The notes beneath the pieces were generated by a model, which saw nothing but the letters and a program-made list of their open reading frames with translations, ran no database searches and had not been told where the DNA came from. From positions 1-10,921 of the forward strand of contig JAITAP010000153.1 of NCBI GenBank assembly GCA_031284065.1: 10,921 nucleotides of DNA. The letters run 5' to 3'. Position numbers and translations under genes: made by a program. This document shows, one piece after another, positions 7,012 through 10,921 of this stretch (the first letter of the stretch is position 1; the number at the start of each line of letters is the position of its first letter). The DNA is from Prevotellaceae bacterium. Its GTDB lineage: Bacteria; Bacteroidota; Bacteroidia; Bacteroidales; UBA932.

Positions 7012-7041
7012 CAAAATTACAACTATTTTTGAAATGGCAAG
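7012..7041 (-). promoter_or_regulatory. Bacteroidota-type promoter of the ADH-corrinoid-aldolase operon
   Basis: On the minus strand CTTG (7038-7041) is followed by an 18-base spacer and TAATTTTG (7012-7019), matching a TTG -33 / TAnnTTTG -7 promoter. Transcription would start near 7005, about 23 bases before the ATG at 6982. The IS30-like end begins only 17 bases upstream of the -33 box. Confidence 0.55.
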
Positions 7042-7077
7042 CCGATCTCGCCGTAATTGTAGATTCAACATTTCAAT

Positions 7078-7111
7078 GGCGCAGGGGCGGTTCGCGAACC
7101 GCCCCTGCGCC
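7078..7111. repeat. Perfect 34-nt GC-rich palindrome (REP-like)
   Basis: The 17-base arm GGCGCAGGGGCGGTTCG is followed at once by its exact reverse complement, with the centre between 7094 and 7095. As RNA or single-stranded DNA it would form a very stable hairpin with a small loop around UUCGCGAA. It is far more GC-rich than its surroundings and lacks a following T-run, so it is not a typical terminator. It resembles dispersed palindromic repeats found between genes in many genomes. Confidence 0.85.
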
Positions 7112-7122
7112 TGCCGTGTGCG

Positions 7123-7141
7123 TGCGGTTAGGGCAACCGCA
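7123..7141. repeat. Second hairpin of the REP-like block
   Basis: TGCGGTT (7123-7129), a 5-base loop, then AACCGCA (7135-7141) form a 7-bp stem 11 bases after the large palindrome. A following CGCCCCCCTGC (7148-7158) resembles the GCAGGGGCG arm of that palindrome in inverse. The two hairpins may therefore belong to one composite repeat spanning about 7078-7160. Confidence 0.6.
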
Positions 7142-7160
7142 AGGGTCGCCCCCCTGCACC

Positions 7161-7333
7161 CGCAGGAACGGAAAAATCTGTCCTCGCTTCCATGTTGCCA
7201 TACCTCGTTTCCATTACGTTTAAAACAAATGAGTTGTAAGGGTATTAAAAATTTATAAATGACCGGAAAACGCAGCTAAGGGCGCTTTTGAGAATAAGGG
7301 AAATGTAGCCGGAGAATGTTACTTGCGCAAAAG
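7161..7333. other. Gap with no recognised gene
   Basis: These 173 bases between the palindromic block and the inner IS30-like end carry no reading frame that looks like protein, no promoter with both boxes and no hairpin followed by a T-run. They turn AT-rich toward 7260. They may be old chromosome spacer or unrecognisable element debris. Confidence 0.4.
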
Positions 7334-7429
7334 TGTAATTTCAACTAACAAATGCAACTTTAAGTAAAACCTTTCTTTGATGGCATACCCTCGAAAAAGG
7401 GTTGGAAAAATTTCTACTTTTACGTTGCG

Positions 7430-7628
7430 ATGAAAAAAGTACATTTATCCCGTGAACTCATCCGGCAGTACATCCCCAAAAAAGCGAACTTCGACGATTT
7501 TAGCGAGCGTCAGATAAAAGAAATACCGCATAAAATCAACCGTATGCACCTGAGAAAACTTAAAGTTTTATGCACCTAAAGAAATTTTCTTCCGATATTT
7601 GCATGATAAAGCTGCATTGAGATGTTGA
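7430..7628 (+). pseudogene. IS30-family transposase remnant (C-terminus, frameshifted, core deleted)
   Basis: From the ATG at 7430 a 49-codon frame reads MKKVHLSRELIRQYIPKK and then ANFDDFSERQIKEIPHKINR, ending at TAA 7577-7579. The part from LIRQYIPKKANF onward matches the end of IS30-family DDE transposases. After a frame change at about 7576, codons from 7578 read KEIFFRYLHDKAALRC and stop at 7626-7628, inside the right inverted repeat. This is the normal IS30 C-terminus with about 2 bases lost. The short MKKVHLS start looks like the original N-terminus joined to the C-terminus by an internal deletion. The helix-turn-helix and all catalytic DDE segments are gone, including the usual glutamate region just before LIRQY. 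It cannot make an active transposase. Confidence 0.72.
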
Positions 7629-7661
7629 ATCTACATACACCCAAGAGGTTTTAATATATGC

Positions 7662-7688
7662 TTGCGCGGGAAATTTGTTGTATCTTTG
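7662..7688 (+). promoter_or_regulatory. Bacteroidota-type promoter of the DUF6282-like gene
   Basis: TATCTTTG (7681-7688) is a perfect TAnnTTTG -7 box, with TTGC (7662-7665) as the best -33 candidate. Counted from TTG the spacer is 16 bases, slightly short of the usual 17-23. Transcription would start near 7695. A GGGAG (7703-7707) then sits 11 bases before the ATG at 7719. Confidence 0.6.
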
Positions 7689-7718
7689 CTGCTAAAATAA
7701 TCGGGAGAAAAAAATTAC

Positions 7719-8621
7719 ATGAAATATCTGGATTTTTTTACGTACAAAACTCCTTCGGAGGATGTGGTAAATCGTTGCTGGAAAGGCAGTATCGATATGC
7801 ACATTCACTTTGCCCCCGACCCCGGCATTGTCCGTCGTTTTGACGGCTATCAGGCCGCGCTTGCGGCAAGAGACGCCGGAATGCGGGCTATAGTGCTGAA
7901 AAGTAGCCATATTCCTACAATCCAAACCGCGTACGCTGTTCAAAGAGCGTTGCCGGAAATTGCCGTTTTTGGCAGCATCAACATTGAGGACGCTACTACC
8001 GGAGGGCTTGGGGAATCCGCCCTTATAGCGGTCGAAAACAGCGCAAAAATGGGGGCAAAAGTTATCTGGTTTCCCACTTCCGACGCCGCATTTGCGTGCA
8101 GCGCTACCCCCGGCAGGGAAGGCAAGGGCATCGCTATTCTGGAAGCGGACGGCAAGCTGAAGCCTATTGTGCCAAGAATCCTGGCCGCTGTAAAGCAATA
8201 CAATATGGCGCTCTGCAATGGGCACTTGTCCTACCCTGAAAGCCTTGCACTCTTTGAGGAGGCAAAAAGGCAGGGAATTGACAAGATGGTTGCAACGCAC
8301 CCCTTAACCGACGTGCTTTGGGAACCCTATACATTAGACGAAATTCAACACTTGGCGGATATGGGGGTTTTCATTGAGCATTGCTACCGCTGCTGTATGC
8401 CGTTGCTCGGCTCTTACAGGCCGGAAAAATACGTTGAGGCTATTCGCCTGATTGGGGCAGACCGGACAATACTGTCCACTGACTTTGGACAAATTACCGA
8501 CGTTTCTCCTGCCGAGGGAATGCGGCAGTTTATAGCAACCATGCTACAAATGGGTGTTAGCGAAGAAGATGTTACGCTGATGGTAAAACGAAATCCGGCA
8601 AAGCTGCTGGACTTGGAGTAG
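7719..8621 (+). CDS. DUF6282-type predicted metal-dependent hydrolase (amidohydrolase-like)
   Basis: A 300-residue cytoplasmic protein with no signal peptide or membrane segment. It resembles the DUF6282 family, which is related to TIM-barrel amidohydrolases. The metal-site pattern is visible: D26-M-H28-I-H30 near the N-terminus (the H-x-H motif), then GHLSYPE (about 167-173), ATHP (about 191-194), and STDFGQ (about 253-258) with the late aspartate typical of the superfamily. Start ATG 7719 is supported by the promoter at 7662-7688. The gene is monocistronic: an intrinsic terminator follows at 8641. Codon use is a little less GC-rich than that of its neighbours. It diverges from the ADH-corrinoid-aldolase operon across IS debris, so a shared pathway is plausible but unproven. 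The substrate is unknown; hydrolysis or decarboxylation of a small cyclic or carboxylated molecule is only a superfamily-level guess. Confidence 0.82.
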   Translation: MKYLDFFTYKTPSEDVVNRCWKGSIDMHIHFAPDPGIVRRFDGYQAALAARDAGMRAIVLKSSHIPTIQTAYAVQRALPEIAVFGSINIEDATTGGLGESALIAVENSAKMGAKVIWFPTSDAAFACSATPGREGKGIAILEADGKLKPIVPRILAAVKQYNMALCNGHLSYPESLALFEEAKRQGIDKMVATHPLTDVLWEPYTLDEIQHLADMGVFIEHCYRCCMPLLGSYRPEKYVEAIRLIGADRTILSTDFGQITDVSPAEGMRQFIATMLQMGVSEEDVTLMVKRNPAKLLDLE

Positions 8622-8640
8622 CGTAAGCGTAACGGGCGTT

Positions 8641-8684
8641 GCTAACCATACTGCGCATGGTTGTTAGCGTCCGCGATTTTTTTT
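8641..8684 (+). terminator. Intrinsic terminator after the DUF6282-like gene
   Basis: GCTAACCAT (8641-8649) and ATGGTTGTTAGC (8657-8668) pair into a stem with a 7-base loop and a 3-base bulge. An eight-T run (8677-8684) follows a short GC-rich stretch. The site begins 20 bases after the stop codon at 8621. Confidence 0.6.
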
Positions 8685-8743
8685 GCGGCAGCTGAATGTA
8701 GCCCGCCCGCGCCAACTCGTGGGCAATATTGGCAAGAATTACC

Positions 8744-8770
8744 GCACACAAATTTCGTCTGTGTGCAATT
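8744..8770 (+). terminator. Hairpin with T-rich tail just before the ABC transporter promoter
   Basis: GCACACA (8744-8750) and TGTGTGC (8760-8766) form a perfect 7-bp stem with a 9-base loop, followed by AATTTTTT. It could be a second terminator for the upstream gene. It also contains the -33 region of the next promoter in its loop, so it could instead be an operator-like inverted repeat. Confidence 0.4.
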
Positions 8771-8784
8771 TTTTACTACTTTTG
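8753..8784 (+). promoter_or_regulatory. Bacteroidota-type promoter of the ABC transporter genes
   Basis: TTTC (8753-8756), a 20-base spacer, and TACTTTTG (8777-8784) fit the TTTG / TAnnTTTG promoter pattern. The ATPase ATG at 8817 is 32 bases downstream of the -7 box. Confidence 0.65.
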
Positions 8785-8816
8785 CGCTCAAGCTAATATT
8801 TTGATAGCCCGCCCAC

Positions 8817-9521
8817 ATGCAAATGATATCGCTACGCAACATTAACAAAACCTACCACAACGGCGCACCGCTACACGTGCTCAAGGGTATAGACCTGAGC
8901 ATAGCGCGGGGCGAGTTTGTGTCTGTCATGGGAGCGTCCGGCTCCGGAAAATCTACCCTGCTCAACATTCTCGGCATACTCGACGCCTACGATACCGGCG
9001 AATTTTACCTCAACGGCACGCTGATAAAAAACCTGAGCGAATCACGCGCCGCCGGGCTGCGCAACCGCATGATTGGGTTTGTGTTTCAATCGTTCAACCT
9101 CATTTCCTTCAAAAATGCGATGGAAAACGTAGCGCTGCCCCTGTTTTATCAGGGCGTTAGCCGCAAGAAGCGCAACCAGCAGGCGCTGGAGTACCTCGAC
9201 AGGCTTGGGCTGCGCGACTGGGCAAGGCACATGCCAAGCGAGCTGTCGGGCGGGCAAAAGCAGCGGGTGGCCATTGCGCGGGCGCTCATTGCGCGTCCGC
9301 AAATAATTTTGGCCGACGAGCCCACCGGTGCGCTCGACAGCCAAACCTCCCGAGAGGTGATGCAAATCCTCAGGGACGTAAATAAAAGCGACCGGATGAC
9401 CATGATTATCGTTACCCACGAACGCGCCGTAGCCGACGCCACCGACAAGATTATCCGCATTAAGGATGGCGTGATTGAGGCGATAGAGGAGGGAAAGGGC
9501 GTTATTGGGGAAAACTTTTGA
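8817..9521 (+). CDS. ABC transporter ATP-binding protein (MacB/LolD type)
   Basis: ATPase subunit (234 residues) of a type VII (MacB/LolD-like) ABC system, which powers mechanotransmission across the envelope rather than classical transport. All nucleotide-binding elements are present: Walker A GASGSGKST (39-47), Q-loop Q91 (FVFQSFNL), signature LSGGQ (143-147), Walker B IILADEP (163-169), D-loop ALD (172-174) and switch H201 (IVTHE). The ATG at 8817 is first; a second in-frame ATG at 8823 is also possible. The permease follows 39 bases after the stop, so both are likely one transcript from the promoter at 8753-8784. Substrates of such pairs in Bacteroidota include lipoproteins, peptides and antibiotics, and nothing here picks one. 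Confidence 0.93.
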   Translation: MQMISLRNINKTYHNGAPLHVLKGIDLSIARGEFVSVMGASGSGKSTLLNILGILDAYDTGEFYLNGTLIKNLSESRAAGLRNRMIGFVFQSFNLISFKNAMENVALPLFYQGVSRKKRNQQALEYLDRLGLRDWARHMPSELSGGQKQRVAIARALIARPQIILADEPTGALDSQTSREVMQILRDVNKSDRMTMIIVTHERAVADATDKIIRIKDGVIEAIEEGKGVIGENF

Positions 9522-9560
9522 CCCGAGCAAAGCCTGATTCAAAATTTTAAATTTCTGAAA

Positions 9561-10817
9561 GTGTTTGACCTCGACCTTTGGCAGGAAATATTTAATACCA
9601 TACGCACCAACAAGCTGCGCACGTTCCTCACCGGCTTTTCGGTGGCGTGGGGGATTTTTATGCTTATCATCCTGCTTTCGGCGGGCAACGGGCTAAAGAA
9701 CGGCGTAATATCCAGCTTTGCCGGCCGCGCAACCAACACCGTAGAGGTTTGGGGCAGGCGCATATCCATTCCCCATCAGGGGCTCCCCATGGGGCGCAGA
9801 GTAAGGCTCGACAACAAGGATTTTGAGATGGTGAATACGCGCGTGCCCAACGCCGGCAACGTTGGCGCGGATTTGTGGAAAGGCGGCGTTGTTACGTTTC
9901 GCAGCGAGTTTACCTCCTGCCAAATGCGCGGCGTGTACCCCGGCTTGCAGCAGATTGACGACATTGACGTGCAGCCCGGCGGACGATTTATCAACGCTGT
10001 GGACATGCGCGAGCGGCGAAAGGTGGCGCTCATCAACGATCGCCTGAAAACGGCGCTGTTTAAAACGGAAAACCCCATAGGGCAGTACGTAAAAATACTT
10101 GGCGCAATGTTTCAGGTGGTGGGGATTTACGAGCTCAACAACAGCTGGGGTAACGACAACACGGTGTACGTCCCGTTTTCTACGGCGCAGCAGCTCTTCA
10201 ACAGGGGTTACGGCGTAAACTCGGTGAGCTTTACCGTTGACGGGCTGAACACGCGCGAGGACAACGAACGCTTCAACGCTGCGCTGCGCAAAAACTTTGC
10301 CGAGCTGCACCGCTTCAACCCAGACGACCTGCGGGCTGTGGGTATTCACAACCAGATGGAAAACTACCTGCAAACCATGTCAATTTTCAACGGCATTTCG
10401 CTTTTCCTTTGGATTATCGGCATAGGCACGCTCACGGCGGGCGTGGTGGGCGTGAGCAACATCATGCTCATCACCGTGCGCGAGCGCACCAAAGAATTTG
10501 GCATACGCAAGGCGCTGGGCGCGCCTCCCGCCTCCATCCTTCGCCTTATCCTGCTGGAGTCGATGCTCATCACGGGGCTGTTTGGGTACGTGGGCATGGT
10601 GCTGGGCATAGGCGTTTCGGAGCTGGTTAACATGGCGCTCGAAGCCGCCGGTAGCGGCGGCGGCGAAAGCATGAACATCCTGAAAAATCCTACGGTGGAC
10701 ATAAACATTGCCCTCCTCGCCACGCTGGTGCTGATGGTGGCCGGCGTGGTGGCCGGCTACTTTCCGGCGCGTAAGGCTATCCGGATTACGGCGGTGGAGG
10801 CAATGAGGGCAGAGTAG
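9561..10817 (+). CDS. ABC transporter permease, MacB/FtsX family
   Basis: Inner-membrane permease partner (418 residues) of the preceding ATPase. Topology is the usual MacB plan: TM1 at about 21-43 (FLTGFSVAWGIFMLIILL), a large periplasmic MacB core domain (about 44-270), then three C-terminal TM helices at about 275-303, 326-355 and 381-403 within the FtsX domain. The cytoplasmic RERTKEFGIRKALGA segment (307-321) between TM2 and TM3 is the family hallmark that contacts the ATPase. The start is GTG at 9561; homology begins at FDLDLWQEI and no nearby ATG is in frame. No membrane-fusion (MacA/HlyD-like) gene or second permease is adjacent, although Bacteroidota often have both. The 3' end of the gene supplies one arm of the terminator hairpin. 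Efflux, lipoprotein handling and envelope stress roles are all possible. Confidence 0.93.
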   Translation: MFDLDLWQEIFNTIRTNKLRTFLTGFSVAWGIFMLIILLSAGNGLKNGVISSFAGRATNTVEVWGRRISIPHQGLPMGRRVRLDNKDFEMVNTRVPNAGNVGADLWKGGVVTFRSEFTSCQMRGVYPGLQQIDDIDVQPGGRFINAVDMRERRKVALINDRLKTALFKTENPIGQYVKILGAMFQVVGIYELNNSWGNDNTVYVPFSTAQQLFNRGYGVNSVSFTVDGLNTREDNERFNAALRKNFAELHRFNPDDLRAVGIHNQMENYLQTMSIFNGISLFLWIIGIGTLTAGVVGVSNIMLITVRERTKEFGIRKALGAPPASILRLILLESMLITGLFGYVGMVLGIGVSELVNMALEAAGSGGGESMNILKNPTVDINIALLATLVLMVAGVVAGYFPARKAIRITAVEAMRAE

Positions 10818-10848
10818 GAAAATGGCAGCTGCCCTCGAAGCCTTTTTT
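10805..10848 (+). terminator. Intrinsic terminator of the ABC transporter operon, overlapping the permease 3' end
   Basis: GAGGGCAG (10805-10812, in the last codons of the permease) pairs exactly with CTGCCCTC (10829-10836), leaving a 16-base loop. Six T residues follow at 10843-10848. An alternative small palindrome GGCAGCTGCC (10824-10833) competes with the longer stem. Confidence 0.55.
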
Positions 10849-10875
10849 GCTCACGAATTTTCGCCAATCCCTTAT

Positions 10876-10921
10876 AATCCGTGTAATTCGTGGATAAAAA
10901 ATCCGTGTTAATCCGTGTAAT
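10876..10921. repeat. Short AATCCGTGT / ATTCGTGG repeats at the window edge
   Basis: AATCCGTGTAAT at 10876-10887 runs into ATTCGTGG (10886-10893). AATCCGTGTTAATCCGTGT then follows from 10900 to the window end. CACGAAT at 10852-10858 is the inverse of ATTCGTG. Such degenerate CCGTGTAAT strings are known to me as dispersed intergenic repeats in Bacteroidota and other environmental genomes. The array is cut by the window end. Confidence 0.6.

Larger units (their letters stand above)
7058..7635. mobile_element. Decayed IS30-family element bounded by inverted repeats, with inserted palindromic repeat
   Basis: TGTAGATTCAACAT at 7058-7071, extended to 7078, is repeated inverted at 7615-7635 with 20 of 21 bases matching. 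The leading TGTAGATTCAA is the same as the start of the terminal repeat of Escherichia coli IS30 as I remember it. The right end also contains the last codons of an IS30-type transposase, as expected for this family. The 578-base span is about half the usual IS30 length and holds no intact transposase. Inside lie a REP-like palindrome (7078-7111), a further hairpin, and a second, more diverged IS30-like end at 7334. No clear target duplication is seen at the flanks (AAT on the left, TAC on the right). It may be one internally deleted copy, or two fragments brought together. Confidence 0.6.

Noticed and set aside
7034..7258. A 74-codon open frame across the palindromic block
   Set aside because: It runs through the IS30-like end and the 34-nt palindrome; the arginine/cysteine-rich translation is a by-product of repeats.
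7010..7718. Cobalamin riboswitch controlling the corrinoid operon
   Set aside because: The predicted leader before the ADH start is only about 23 bases. No B12-box-like structure was recognised in the gap.
10876..10921. CRISPR array
   Set aside because: The repeat units are about 10 bases and nearly adjacent, with no unique spacers of about 30 bases.

Overview
The window looks like a stretch of chromosome from an anaerobic member of the Bacteroidota (probably Bacteroidales). Three things point there. Several genes are preceded by the Bacteroidota-type -7 element TAnnTTTG rather than a sigma70 -10 box. The four-subunit 2-oxoacid:ferredoxin oxidoreductase and the HD-domain CCA/poly(A) polymerase have the form usual in that phylum. 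A decayed IS30-family element is also present. Coding DNA is GC-rich, while the gaps between genes are much more AT-rich.

Layout. (1) 15-2750, plus strand: a four-gene operon for a 2-oxoacid:ferredoxin oxidoreductase (VOR/KOR type), in the order ferredoxin-like delta, alpha (VorB), TPP-binding beta, gamma. (2) 2747-4144, minus strand: a tRNA nucleotidyltransferase/poly(A) polymerase-family protein with an HD domain, whose stop codon overlaps that of the gamma gene tail to tail. (3) 4234-6982, minus strand: a three-gene operon transcribed as iron-dependent alcohol dehydrogenase, then a stand-alone corrinoid (B12-binding) protein, then a DHDPS/NAL-family aldolase. The aldolase is broken by a one-base frameshift at its GTTGE motif. 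(4) 7010-7718: a 709-base gap between divergent genes, filled with mobile-element debris. It holds an IS30-like terminal repeat, a perfect 34-nt palindrome of REP type, and an internally deleted IS30 copy ending in a frameshifted transposase C-terminus. (5) 7719-8621, plus strand: a predicted metal-dependent hydrolase of the DUF6282/amidohydrolase type, with its own promoter and terminator. (6) 8817-10817, plus strand: a MacB/LolD-type ABC transporter ATPase and its FtsX/MacB-like permease, ended by an intrinsic terminator and followed by a run of short AATCCGTGT repeats at the window edge.

How the genes fit together. The oxidoreductase would oxidise a branched-chain or other 2-oxoacid to an acyl-CoA and reduce ferredoxin, as expected of a fermentative anaerobe. 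The most unusual part is the ADH-corrinoid-aldolase operon. A methyltransferase-type corrinoid protein sits there without any recognisable methyltransferase, beside an alcohol dehydrogenase and an aldolase-fold enzyme, and facing a DUF6282 hydrolase. Removing the inferred IS-bounded insert leaves only about 160 bases between the divergent start codons. This suggests, but does not prove, that the hydrolase and the operon once formed one compact divergent unit.
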